Below the pieces are notes generated by a model. That model was not told where the DNA came from. It was given only the letters and a program-made list of their open reading frames with translations, and ran no database searches. A DNA stretch of 64,000 nucleotides from contig JAJKFL010000011.1 of NCBI GenBank assembly GCA_021186555.1, positions 10,626,001 to 10,690,000 of the forward strand, given 5' to 3'. Shown in pieces: positions 10,022 through 20,742 of this stretch. The stretch is from Reticulitermes speratus (taxonomy: Eukaryota; Arthropoda; Insecta; Blattodea; Rhinotermitidae). Made by a program: the position numbers and the translations under genes. The number at the start of each line of letters is the position of its first letter. Position 1 is the first letter of the stretch.

Positions 10022-10176
10022 TTACATTGTATTTACCGTGCATCTTGTCACAATTGAAATTGTTTATTTCCACACCAACTTATGCACATTAACTTATAAA
10101 ATTATTTTGCCCCTATACGTATAGGGGCAAAATAATTTTATAAGTTAATGTGCATAAGTTGGTGTGGAAATAAACA
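10022..10176 (+). mobile_element. Perfect-palindrome foldback element lacking the ribozyme core, 12-bp TSD
   Basis: Target duplication AGAAAATAGCAT at 10010-10021 and 10177-10188 (the last arm base overlaps). It begins with a leader like the monomer (TTTACCGTGCATCTTGTCAC). Then come two exact 59-bp inverted arms, 10060-10118 and 10119-10177, meeting with no spacer at CTATACGTATAG. The arms hold the family end CACCAACTTATGCAC. The core CTGANGA..GAAA is absent: the palindrome turns at ACGTATAGGGG, the bases around the expected cleavage site in family members. Confidence 0.85.
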
Positions 10177-10188
10177 AGAAAATAGCAT

Positions 10189-11470
10189 GTTGAAAAGGTG
10201 TGGCCGTGTATAGCGCATGGGAGATAACAGAGGCCTAAGCGTTTATTGACCTGGTCACCGGAAGGAAGAAAAAGAAGCGGGAAGACTCGAAATGAAGTGG
10301 GAAAGGGAAGTGAAGAGAATGCTGAAGCAGAAGAATCTTAACAAGTGAAGATACAGTAAATATAGCGAAAAGCGTCTGAGAACTAGTAACAGGTGTGACA
10401 CTGGAAAACTGTTGTACATAGAAATGTTGTACATAGACAGAAATGTTGTACATAGACAAGCACGTCATTAGAATCACAAGCAGTCACTGCCAGAAAGAGT
10501 ATTAATCATCTATCGAGACGTTACATAAGTCTATGTCCAACGCACTCAAACAGTGGAAAATGGACACCGCAACTGCGCCGTGACGCTGTGCACCAACCGT
10601 CTGATTCGCTACATAGAATAATACGAGCTCCGTGGTCAGATATTTGAATGAAGTGACGTAAGGAACATGCGCAGATCAACGGCGCGCAATCCTGAAGTTA
10701 GAACTTTATGTGCTTGTCAACAGATCTTCAAGTATAATGTCTTCCAAGGTAACGCCACGTACTCTCGCAGAAGCATAACAACACTTCGGAAGGAGTTACC
10801 GTTTCCATGTCCACGTCCTCTGCTACCAGAACCTCAAATCTTTAAAATTGTTTTCAATCATAAATTAAGAAGGGTTTTCACAAATCATTTTCCGTGTTTC
10901 AGTGTGTTATATTTTTATAAGGGCGACAAAGAACTCAATGAAACATCAAGTAAAACGACGATACAAACACAACAGAATTTACATCAGCAAAGATCAACAT
11001 GTGACTCTCTTCTTATTTGGCAGATATCAAGAAGGGAGCGACATTCTGACCCGGACCAAACCCGTTCTAGAATTTCCGGTCGAGAGGTTTCAAAGCTGCC
11101 TTAACCTTGTGTTTCAGTGTTTCAAACCTGTCAGAAGAGTGGGCGCTAGGCTATCTTCTTTGAAATCTCCAACTTTCCCATGTATTTCGTGGACACCTGT
11201 ATAACGTCGAAACTCGTAATCTAACCCAGGTGTAGCTATTTACATCAAACCTGCGTTCCAGCAACTGACACGCTTACAGAAGCATCACTGTTGATATCAG
11301 ATCAGGCACAGTGAAAATTTCTTGACCAGTTCAGCAACTGTTAGTTTATCAAAAGACTCTCCTCCATGCACTTAGTTTAGGTAGGTATAAAATCGATGAA
11401 AACTTAGAGGAACCTAGAAACACCCATTTAATTTCTGGACCTCGGAAAACACTTCAGGAAACTAAGCTTT
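10189..11470. other. Low-copy stretch with weak open frames
   Basis: GAAATGTTGTACATAGACA is tandemly repeated about three times near 10420-10460. A 145-codon plus frame at 10667-11104 and an overlapping 100-codon frame are open, but I recognise no domain and would not call them genes. Nothing else found. Confidence 0.4.
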
Positions 11471-11474
11471 AAGG

Positions 11475-11624
11475 AGAAAAAATGGACTTCTTGACCCTTG
11501 AAGATGGGACCGATACGTTGTCCCGAAACGTCAGTAAAGGATTACCACACGATTCTGCGTAATATCCCAGAAGAGCGCGGATCTCATCAACATCGCGGCG
11601 GAAGCCTGAAATCACAGTTCAAAT
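11475..11624 (+). mobile_element. Family 2 foldback, solitary right arm
   Basis: One arm only: TTGACCCTTGAAGATGGGAC, GTTGTCCCGAAACGTC, then CCCAGAAGAGCGCGGATCTC and the terminal GCGGCGGAAGCCTGAAATCA. It matches the right halves of the foldbacks at 12.2, 40.5, 44.5 and 50.4 kb. The inverted partner is absent, so this is either truncated or the basic non-folded form. Confidence 0.8.
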
Positions 11625-12172
11625 TATTTATCTATTTTTTTCCTTATTTGTGTTTCCTAGTTTGTTTAGCTTTCTTCTTGTCTGATTTATTATACGACTC
11701 TGCAAGTATCTCGGACAATACAGCAAACAAAGGTAAAATCACAGGTGAAAGATTAACTGGCAATTATTTGGAGAAAAGTGGTCGCTGGCTAGTTAGACAC
11801 TGGGTATTTGTCTGGAGGAACTGAGAAAATACTAAGAAACCGCAGCAGTCAGGGCAGGCTGTGGCCCGGCCAGCATTGAAAGCGGGAACTTACCCAGCAC
11901 ATGTACATAGCGCTTCCGTTACACCGATCTGCTCTGTTTTACGCTATATCAATTGTGTAAGCTATCAAACAGCACTCAACAGAATAATCTTTCTTAAACG
12001 TAAGCTGGAAAGGATACAGAAATGTTACAGATTTTTCATTTAAGGCCATGCTTTAGAATTCGTTTGGAGGGACAGACAAAAGACACGAATGCCTCAGTCA
12101 ATTCGGCCGACTTACAACACACAGTGTAACTCCGGACGTACTGAATAAAAAGCGGCATTAATAACCGGTTAA
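11625..12172. other. Low-copy noncoding stretch
   Basis: No gene or repeat recognised; a short frame at 11498-11824 overlaps the element arm and is not credible. Confidence 0.4.
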
Positions 12173-12182
12173 CAGCGACTTA

Positions 12183-12434
12183 CGTGATTTCAGGATCCGC
12201 CGCGATGTTGATGAGATCTGAGCTCTTCTGAGATATTACGCGGCGTCGTGTGGTAATTGTTTACCGACGTTTCGGGAAACCCCGCAATACTTTCCAGGAC
12301 CTACGTTATAGGTTGCTGGCTTTCTTTCCTTCTTGGATTCTTGACCCATGAAGATGGGACTGATACGTTGTCCCGAAACGTCGGTAAACAATTACCACAC
12401 GACGCCGCGTAATATCCCAGAAGAGCGAAGATCT
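12183..12434. mobile_element. Family 2 foldback element with 10-bp TSD
   Basis: CAGCGACTTA at 12173-12182 and 12435-12444 flanks the element. The left arm (GATTTCAGGATCCGCCGCGA, TTCTGAGATATTACGCGGCG) is the inverse of the right arm (CGACGCCGCGTAATATCCCA, GAAGAGCGAAGATCT). The right arm holds ATGAAGATGGGAC..GTCCCGAAACGTCGG. About 50 bp of unpaired interior separates the arms. Confidence 0.85.
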
Positions 12435-12444
12435 CAGCGACTTA

Positions 12445-14048
12445 GGTAGTTTTTAGTTAGCATACCGTGGTTATGGTAGAATGGAAACGGGGGTGTGGTT
12501 GTCTTATTCCTTTAAAGTCAAAAATACAATTGTGACAACATTGTCGTCACAACCCGTACACCTCAAATCCCGTTCTCTGTTGTCTTTGACGGGATGCCAC
12601 AGTAGCAGCCGAGCTCAGACAAACTCTAAGACCACGCGTGTCCTAGATCTTTCTATGAAAGAGAAACACAACCAAAATCAAACCCCCTGTCTGATAAACT
12701 TGTCTTTTTACAGGTGTAGCCAACTGCTTTCCACACTGATTACAAAATAACCCCAGAAACCTTGACTGAGAAAACTTGCCTGGCCTTCAACACACAAAAG
12801 AAAAATAGCACACACTCACTGTCTTATAAACACAGCACACTAAAACATAAAAGCATATCAGAAAATCTCTTCCTATTGAGTAGAAGCCTTCTTGAAAAAG
12901 TGACAGTCGCTTTGGTAGTCAAGAAATTGAAACCTAAAAAAGCATAAAAAGTATATTATTCCTTATAGGGAATAATAAGTAATTATATGTTTCATAATTT
13001 TATAATTTCATAATTTTAATTTTTAACTGTAAAGGGGTGACCTCCACCTCAAAGTATACTTTTCTTTTATGGTTTTGCAATATTTCTACCTGGTGAGGGC
13101 TAGCATACGCGGCCGGAACATGTTGTAGGATAATAAAAGGAGCATGAAGACATTGTTGTGTTTGTTCTGTGTAGATTGAAACCATGAAATTGAAGGATTT
13201 TTGGACTTCATTATCGTGTCCACAAGAACAGCCAGTGATCACCATCCTGAACCAGAAGAAACCACTCTGTCTGTTATGAGAAATTGAAAAACAGTGGGAA
13301 ATTCAAATAAAGTGAAATACAATTTGTAACTTTCAAGTTTTCATATCGGTGGTTGTTCAGGTGGTCGTAACATGTGGCCTTTTATGTTTGACAGGCCTGT
13401 CTTCATCTTACGGGTCGACCCTGAACATGAACGCATTATGCTCCTTCGAAACGTTGGTGTTTATCTTCATGACATCAAATACAGAAGACCACAATCGGAA
13501 GTGAAATTCAGTATAAACTAAAAGAGCATCCACATCCTCTTTCATACTTAACGCACTAAGACCTCTTGCCCATACAGTGGCTTTCCCATTGCCTCTCCAA
13601 CATTGAAATGTATATTTCATAGACAACGTTCGGTATAGATTTTGGAGGGGTTCTTTCTATACACTTTGTGTGAGAAACGCATATTAAAGCATAAATTGTA
13701 CGAGAATGTTTTGGTGAATATTCTTGTCTCCTGAGAAAGCACACTCTAAAGCCACCGCCGTGAGAAATCAAACCCACACAGCTAAGATATGGTGTTACAG
13801 TTGTAAGTAATCAATAAGGGAATTTCACTGTGTAGACTTCTAACTTTAAATCAAATTAGAGACTTCTGTTTCAACAAATAAACTGATGTAACTTTTCTAA
13901 TACCATTTGTCTCCAACCGCCTGAGCGTGGGCGCAGTGTAATTCCAGTTTATATCACAACTTCAGACAAAAGGTAGCGAGTTACAGCCACGCTTCCGGAC
14001 AAAGCAGCTATGGGAGAACGGCAGGGGGCTACCAGCACATCACTGAAC
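12445..14048. other. Low-copy noncoding stretch
   Basis: No gene recognised. Frames at 12481-12750 and 12762-12947 are short and featureless. A degenerate hammerhead-like motif is listed separately at 13418-13459. Confidence 0.4.
13418..13459 (+). ncRNA. Very degenerate hammerhead-like motif
   Basis: GACC, CTGAACA, T, a weak GAA/TTC hairpin, GAAAC, GTT, GGTG. Stem I (ACC/GGT) and GAAAC persist but the invariant G of CTGANGA is C. An orphan core with no recognised element ends; may be chance. Confidence 0.25.
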
Positions 14049-14148
14049 ACCGGAGGACTTTTTTTATATTATCTTCCCCGTGCAATTTTTAACAACTCAC
14101 AAATTACACACCAACGAAATGCACTATATTTTAATTTTTTTATTCTTT

Positions 14149-14195
14149 AACCCCTACATATGTTTCAGCCTTTACAAGGCCATCTTCAGAGTGCA
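14149..14195 (-). ncRNA. Hammerhead-like motif, stem I lost
   Basis: On the minus strand: CTGAAGA, T, GGCC hairpin GGCT, GAAAC, ATATGTA, GGGG. The core bases are intact but the upstream strand (CACT) no longer pairs with GGGG, so it is probably inactive unless it borrows a strand from another copy. Confidence 0.45.
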
Positions 14196-14520
14196 AACCG
14201 CACCACTGGACACTTACAACACAAACAGGACCTGATTTACTTCACTGATTACCTATATATACAAAACCAACAGCCACAATCTAAAAAAAAGCTAATGGTA
14301 GAAGATACGTCCTAAAATAACCACATAGCTTCATTTTATCATTTTATTAGGAAAAATTGACGAACCTCAATTAATGATTTTATATTCTGTGTTTTATATA
14401 TTTAAATACAGAAATTGTAAATAACTGTAATATATAAATGATAACGAAACTTGACTACATGTGATATATAACGTAATAGCAGACATAAACATTGGATGTA
14501 AAGTAAATGTAGATTACGAG

Positions 14521-14563
14521 CCCCCTGAAGATGTCCTTGTAAAGGCTGAAACATATGCAGGGG
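14521..14563 (+). ncRNA. Hammerhead-like motif in right arm
   Basis: CCCC, CTGAAGA, T, hairpin GTCC..GGCT, GAAAC, ATATGCA, GGGG. Stem I of 4 bp is intact. The triplet is GCA instead of GTA, which should weaken cleavage because position 16.1 is normally U. Complementary defects in the two arms are notable. Confidence 0.5.
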
Positions 14564-14674
14564 TTAAAGAATAAAAAGTGAAAATATAGTGCATTTTGTT
14601 GGTGTGTAATTTGTGAACCGGAGGACTTGTTTCTCTCTTTTTTAATCAGTTCCGTAATTCTGGGGTTCATAACA

Positions 14675-14873
14675 GCTATATTTTCTCAAATCAGCCATAC
14701 GCAACATATAAGACAAGAAGATGAAACAAGCAACATGTTTCGGCTGAATAAGCCATCATCAGGCGTTTATCAGCCGAGACATAGTGCCTGTTTTATCTTG
14801 TCTTATATGTTGTGTGTTGAGAAGAAAATACCTGCAATTGAAACACAAGGGGATGTGTCATATCAAAATATGC
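14675..14873. mobile_element. Hammerhead foldback element, 11-bp TSD
   Basis: GGTTCATAACA at 14664-14674 and 14874-14884 flanks a palindrome whose arms read TATTTTCTCAA..CGCAACATATAAGACAAG and its inverse. The left arm keeps a core on the minus strand; the right arm has lost most of it (GCCGAGACATAG). The usual GTGCATTTGTTGGT end is replaced here by a diverged ATATGTTGTGTGTTGAG. Confidence 0.65.
14727..14768 (-). ncRNA. Hammerhead-like motif
   Basis: Minus strand: GC, CTGATGA, T, GGC hairpin GCC, GAAAC, ATGTT, GC. All CTGATGA and GAAA bases are present, the triplet is GTT and stem I is weak (about 2 bp before a mismatch). Confidence 0.5.
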
Positions 14874-14884
14874 GGTTCATAACA

Positions 14885-15191
14885 CATGCTGTGTGTTTTG
14901 AAGACTGATGACAAGGGATAAGGGCGTAGGCTAGTGACGCTCCTGGAGGTCCCAGCGCAGTTCATAGCTTGCTGCCGCCATACAATGGTGCCTCATACTG
15001 TCACACGCCCTCATCCCATAAAACGCCTGTTTTAAATCATTTAATTTAAAAAAATAATTAATTTGTTATACGGCGCTAATGGTCTAAGTTCTCAAAGCGT
15101 CTGAAATCATCAATAACACTATTTATATTACTGTAGAAAAGGTCGTACTTACTAGGCAAGGAAACACGAGAAGATGAAAGTATATAGACAT
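14885..15191. other. Low-copy noncoding stretch
   Basis: No gene or repeat recognised. Confidence 0.4.
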
Positions 15192-15205
15192 TGTTATTCA
15201 GAAAT

Positions 15206-15485
15206 TCACGTTGTGTTCACCGTGCATCTTGACATTAATTTCACGTTGTGTTCACCGTGCATCTTGACATTAATTTCACGTTGTGTTCACCGTGCATCTT
15301 GACATTAATTTCACGTTGTGTTCACCGTGCATCTTGACATTAATTTCACGTTGTGTTCACCGTGCATCTTGACATTAATTTCACGTTGTGTTCACCGTGC
15401 ATCTTGACATTAATTTCACGTTGTGTTCACCGTGCATCTTGACATTAATTTCACGTTGTGTTCACCGTGCATCTTGACATTAATT
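15206..15485 (+). repeat. 35-bp tandem monomer, 8 identical copies
   Basis: Unit TCACGTTGTGTTCACCGTGC followed by ATCTTGACATTAATT, eight times without differences that I can see. Single, diverged versions of the same unit start the elements at 5155, 10022, 42470 and 46455 and (reversed) 54387. Identical copies imply very recent expansion, or copying as part of retrotransposition. Confidence 0.97.
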
Positions 15486-15539
15486 TTCAGTTTTTTAACC
15501 AACGAATGCACTTTTTATTCTCGTATTTCTGTTCAATTC

Positions 15540-15582
15540 ACCCTACATGTGTTTCCACCGTGACTCGGCCATCATCAGGGGT
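15540..15582 (-). ncRNA. Hammerhead-like motif, damaged stem II
   Basis: Minus strand: ACCC, CTGATGA, T, GGCC hairpin ending GGTG, GAAAC, ACATGTA, GGGT. Stem I is intact but the base of stem II is mismatched (GGCC against GGTG), unlike the matching plus-strand arm. Confidence 0.5.
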
Positions 15583-15814
15583 ACATTGATAAGTTCACTT
15601 CACTGTTCACTGGTCCATTTGGTATTATCACAGAACCGTTACACTGTTTGAGACCTATATATCACTACCGGAATATCAAAGAAAAACTTCACAAAACAAA
15701 CGCATCCATTTGGTTTAACAAAATCTGTAAAATAGAATAACAGCCTTAAACAGTGTAACGGTTCTGTAATAATACCAAATGGACCAGTGAACAGTGAAGT
15801 GAACTTATCAATGT

Positions 15815-15857
15815 ACCCCTGATGATGGCCGAGTCACGGCCGAAACATGTGTAGGGT
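15815..15857 (+). ncRNA. Hammerhead-ribozyme-like motif, best preserved
   Basis: ACCC 15815-15818, CTGATGA 15819-15825, unpaired T, GGCC hairpin GGCC to 15841, GAAA 15842-15845, then C, ATGT, GTA 15851-15853, GGGT 15854-15857. Stem I 4 bp, stem II 4 bp, full core, stem III only A-U and C-G. Predicted cleavage is between 15853 and 15854. It is the best candidate for an assay. Confidence 0.68.
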
Positions 15858-15922
15858 GAATTGGACAGAAATAAAAAAGTGCATTAGTTGGTTAAAATAC
15901 TGAAAAATGTTATTCAGAAATT

Positions 15923-16748
15923 GACAGATGTGACAAACAAGGATTCAGCTGCAAAGTACACATCTTTTTTGTGTAAATAAATATTTCTCATTTCAGATGG
16001 AGATTTCGTGCCTTAAGATCAGAAAAAGTCTTTACTATTTCTTTGAGTTCTAATGTCACCGTTCTTTCTCTTTGAGTGTAAATTATGGTGAGCGAACGAA
16101 AACTTCCTTCTGCGATCGTTGAACCCCAGTGAAATGAGAAACTTTCAGTATGTGCATAAAGGTTTGATTTAAATTTAAGAAACTAGTTTCTCAGTTTTGC
16201 GAAATACTTCCAGAGAAACCTTTCGTGATGATGCTAGAGTAGAAAGCGAAACTTTGAGTGGTTTTCGCGTTTCAAAAGTGGCCAAAATTTGGTTGATATT
16301 TTGAAAGTTCAGGTCGCCCATTTTCTAGTCGGACTGACGAAAATATGAAAAAAGTACAAGTCATTCATGACGACAGATGGCAGGCACAAGATGAACGATA
16401 CAGGTAATATTTTAGACACATCACACAATAGGCGCTGATGCATTTCAATGGAAGATTTAAATATAAATTTGTATCCCGACTGCCGAATAACGACCACAAA
16501 CAAGACCGACTTTCTTAGTGCACGGAGCTGCAAAATCATTCCAAGAAGGACGCCCACCCCTTCTTCTGAGTTCGCTTTATTCCCAAAGATAAAAATCCAG
16601 TTACAGAGACGAAGATCCGATTATATCACTGAGATTTAAACCAAACTGCAGGCAGTGCTGGACAGAATCACGAAACGGGAATTCCAGAGATGCTTCCAGC
16701 AGTAAGAGAGGCACTGGGCCAAGCGAACAAACTCCGAAGGTGATTACT
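15923..16748. other. Low-copy noncoding stretch
   Basis: No gene recognised. Short frames at 16309-16557 (minus) and 16448-16639 (plus) overlap each other and have no features. Confidence 0.4.
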
Positions 16749-16756
16749 TTGAAGGG

Positions 16757-17016
16757 GAATTTTTTTCCATGGCACAACAGCCCCTAGTGGGTCAGGGCCT
16801 TCTCATTATCGAGGCTTCACGATCACACTCAGACACACCACACTCGGTAGGACTCCTCTGGACGAGTGATCAGCCCAACGCAGAGACCTCTACCTGACAA
16901 CACACAACACTCACACGAGACAGATATCCATGCCCCCGGCGGGATTCGAACCCGCAATCCCAGCAAGCCAGGGACCGCACACCCACGCCTTAGGCAGCGT
17001 GGCCACTGGGATCGCC
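16757..17016 (-). mobile_element. tRNA-derived SINE, family A, 8-bp TSD
   Basis: TTGAAGGG at 16749-16756 and 17017-17024 flanks the copy. B box GGGTTCGAATCCC reads on the minus strand; the A box region (CACGCTGCCTAAGGC) is slightly changed. Tail-side T-run at about 16760. Confidence 0.9.
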
Positions 17017-17024
17017 TTGAAGGG

Positions 17025-17461
17025 ACATAGCGACCTGTAATTAAGGCAAGACTAAAGCTGTTGTATTGCCAGTCCGGTAACGTTCTGCTCACACATCTTA
17101 AACAAAAGAGAAAAAATATAAAAGCAAACATTTATTGATACCATAACACTCAGTATATCTTCGTGTATTTTTAGTTATTTATCAAAACTAGAGCGAAGCT
17201 TAATGGAAATAACAATGGCGAACGTTTAATCGGATTATAAGCTTCATACAGACCGGCATATTTCATTTATATTGCGAACAAATAAAACTACAAAAACACG
17301 TCACAAAACGTTGCTAAACTCTTACTCCTGCTTACAGTTAAGCACTCCAGCGCTGTGTTCAAGTACACTACACAGCACACTGCAGTACGGTGAACACAAT
17401 GGCTGCCTCGTAACATGCCCAGCAGGCACTGAGGAGAGACAGAACTACAGCGCTCCCCACA
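17025..17461. other. Low-copy noncoding stretch
   Basis: No gene or repeat recognised; AT-rich then rising in GC toward the SINE fragment. Confidence 0.4.
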
Positions 17462-17640
17462 CTCGACCCAGTGCTATAAGGGAATGGGTGGTCAGCGCCA
17501 CGCCCCGGCCGCTTTACTCGGAGGAAAGAGAACCGGTACCCATTGTATAGCAAGCTGGTTGGACCTCGAGGTCTGTCTGGATGGGTCTGGAAAATCTCGT
17601 CCCCACCGGGATTCGACTGCCGGCCCGCCCAGCCCGACTA
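17462..17640 (-). mobile_element. SINE family B fragment beside the satellite
   Basis: Minus-strand matches to family B: GGTACCCATTGTATAG, GGTTGGACCTCGAGGTCTG, AAAATCTCGTCCCCACCGGG and the B box region GATTCGACTGCC. It ends at about 17640 exactly where the TACAC satellite begins, so the head of the SINE is missing or replaced. Confidence 0.75.
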
Positions 17641-19930
17641 TACACTACAGTACACAGAAGTACACTACAGTACACAGCAGTACAGTACAGTACACAGCAT
17701 TACACTACAATACACAGCAGTACACTACAGTACACAGCAATACACTACAGTACACAGTAGACAGTAAACAGCATTACACTACAGTAAACAGCAGTACATT
17801 ACAGTACACAGTAGACAGTAAACAGCAGTACACTACAGTACACAGTAGACAGTAAACAGCAGTACACTACAATACACAGTATACAGTAAACAGCTGTACA
17901 CTACTACACACAACAGTACACTACAGTACACAGTAGACAGTAAAAAGCAGTACACTACTGTACACAACAGTACACTACATTACACAGTAGACAGTAAACA
18001 GCAGTACACTACTGTACACAGTAGCAGTAGACAGCAGTACACACTGTACGCAACAGTAACACGTACACAGTAGACAGCAGTACACTACTGTACAACATTA
18101 CACTACAGTACACAGTAGACAGTAGACAGCAGTACGCTACTGTACACAGCAGTACGCTACCAGTACAAAACAGTACACTACAGTACACAGTAGACAGTAG
18201 ACAACAGTACACTACTGTACACAACAGTACACTACTGTACACAGCAGTACACTACAGTACACAGTAGACAGCAAACACTACTGTACACTACAGTACACAG
18301 TAGACAGCAGTACACTACTGTATACACAGTACACTACGTACACAGCAGTACACTACTGTACACAACAGTACACTACAGCACACAGTAACAGCAGTACACT
18401 ACAGTACACAGCAGTACATACAGTAACAGCAGTACACTACTGTACACACAGTACACACTGTACACAGCAGTACACTACTGTACACAACAGTACACTACTG
18501 TACACAGCAGTACACTACAGCACACAGTAGACAGCAGTACACTACTGTACACAACAGTACACTAAAGACACAGTAGAATGTAGACAGCAGTACACTACTG
18601 TACACAGCAGTACACTACTGTACACAGCAGTACACTACTGTACACAACAGTACACTACAGCACACAGTAGACAGCAGTACACACGTACACAACAGTACAC
18701 TACAGTACACAGTAGACAGTAGTACACTACTGTACACACAGTACACTACAGACACAGTAGCAGTAGACACAGTACACTACTGTACACAGCAGTACACTAC
18801 TGTACACAACAGTACACTACAGCACACAGTAGACATAGACAGCAGTACACTACTGTACACAGCAGTACACTACTGTACACAACAGTACACTACAGCACAC
18901 AGTAGACAGTAACAGCAGTACACTACTGTACACAGCAGTACACTACTGTACACAGTACACTGCAGCACACAGTAGACAGCAGTACACTATGTACACAGCA
19001 GTACACTACTGTGCACAGCAGTACACTACTGTACACAACAGTACACTACAGCACACAGTAGACAGTAGACAGCAGTACACTACTGTACACAGCAGTACAC
19101 TACTGTACACAACGGTACACTACAGCACACAGTAGACAGTAGACAGCAGTACACTACTGTACACAGCAGTACACTACAGCACACAGTAGACAGTAGACAG
19201 CAGTACACAACAGTACACTACAGCACACAGTAGACAGTAGACAGCAGTACACTACTGTACACAGCAGTACACTACTGTACACAACAGTACACTACAGCAC
19301 ACAGTAGACAGTAGACAGCAGTACACTACTGTACACAGCAGTACACTACTGTACACAAGCAGTACACTGCAGCACACAGTAGACAGCAGTACACTACTGT
19401 ACACAGCAGTACACTACTGTAGCACAGCAGTACACTACTGTACACAACAGTACACTACAGCACACAGTACATAGACAGCAGTACACTACTGTACACAGCA
19501 GTACACTACTGTACACAACAGTACACTACAGCACACAGTAGACGTAGACAGCAGTACACTACTGTACACAGCAGTACACTACTGTACACAACAGTACACT
19601 ACAGCACACAGTAGACAGTAGACAGTAGACAGCAGTACACAACAGTACACTACAGCACACAGTAACAGCAGTACACTACTGTACACAGCAGTACACTACA
19701 GCACACAGTAGACAGTAGACAGCAGTACACTACTGTACACAGCAGTACACTACTGTACACAACAGTACACTACAGCACACAGTAGACAGGCAGTACACTA
19801 CTGTACACAGCAGTACACTACTGTACACAACAGTACACTACAGCACACAGTAGACAGTAGACAGCAGTACACTACTGTACACAGCAGTACACTACTGTAC
19901 ACAACAGTACACCACAGTACACAGCAGTAG
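17641..19930. repeat. TACAC-rich complex satellite, ~2.3 kb
   Basis: Built of short modules: CAGTACACTACTGTACACAG, CAACAGTACACTACAGCACA and CAGTAGACAGTAGACAG, in variable order. The 5' end (17641-17900) is simpler (TACACTACAG) than the 3' end, where a roughly 70-100-bp higher-order unit recurs. GTACACTACTGTAC can form hairpins. Frames are open by periodicity only. Confidence 0.95.
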
Positions 19931-20732
19931 GCCTACCCAGCAACACTCTTGCCAAGAGCGATTTTCGATTTAATTACTCACTTTCGTTCACTTTTGTTTT
20001 TAATTATCAGCAGCTTTAGGCGGTGCGGGAAAATGAATATCACAGCCAGTGCTTGTCTTCGACGGTGTGCAAAGGTACGCCGTACCGGTGACGCAATAGG
20101 TGAATATTATAAATTCAGAAGGCGAGAAAAATATATGTTATTTGTTGTTTTAACTCCAGCAACATTACCGCATACGAAACATCAATATCGACAAATCTTG
20201 GTGGGTGCTTTTGCAAAGTTGCCAAAAGCGACTGTCAGCTTAATCACATGTCCGCCCGTCCGCCAGCAACAACTCGTCTCCCATACGACGGATTTTCGTG
20301 AAATTTTATATAGGTAGCTTTTATTAAAAATGTGCAGAAAATTCAAATTTCGTTAAAATCGAACGAAAGTACCAGCATTTTACTTGAAGGCCTAAGTAAG
20401 TTTATGATGCTGTCTCGCTGAAGTGTTCCTGTAAACAGAACACTTCCACATAGAAATTTGCAAAGTCAAAACACACGTTACATTCCTTGTAAAGTACAAT
20501 TTTCCCCCCGAAAATTGTGGCATTTACTAGATAATTGCGAAAAACGCCACACAGCCACAAATCCATACATGACGTAACATCTTATGGCGCAAAAGAGATG
20601 CGACTTCCTTGCCGGGTAATTAACAAAAATACAAGCATTTAATCATTCTGCTTTCGAGTGGGTGAAATTTCGAGGTTAATATGCACTTTGCATGACGGAT
20701 AATTATTGCAAAATTAAACAATTCATTTACTA
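19931..20732. other. Low-copy stretch with decayed repeat
   Basis: A 122-codon frame at 19949-20317 has no recognisable domain. The segment near 20240-20380 (GTCCGCCCGTCCGCCAGC, GATTTTCGTGAAATTTTATA) resembles a widespread decayed insect repeat also hinted at 50.8 and 61.6 kb. No gene called. Confidence 0.4.
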
Positions 20733-20742
20733 GTTAATGCTT

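Larger units (their letters stand above)
14061..14616 (+). mobile_element. Hammerhead foldback element, 12-bp TSD, large loop
   Basis: Perfect duplication ACCGGAGGACTT at 14049-14060 and 14617-14628. A short leader (CCCCGTGCAATTTTTAACA) is followed by left arm CACCAACGAAATGCACTATA and, at the far end, right arm TATAGTGCATTTTGTTGGTG. Arms of about 110 bp enclose about 330 bp of AT-rich interior without an ORF. Cores are present in both arms. Confidence 0.85.
15207..15907 (+). mobile_element. Complete hammerhead foldback element with eight-copy leader array, 15-bp TSD
   Basis: The perfect duplication TGTTATTCAGAAATT at 15192-15206 and 15908-15922 fixes both ends. Order inside: eight identical 35-bp monomers, left arm AACCAACGAATGCACTTTTT with a minus-strand core, about 200 bp partly inverted interior (CACTGTTCACTGGTCCATTT and its inverse, AACGGTTCTGT and its inverse), then right arm with an intact plus-strand core and the end AAGTGCATTAGTTGGTTAAA. 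No ORF. It shows that the tandem array is part of the mobile unit. Confidence 0.9.
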
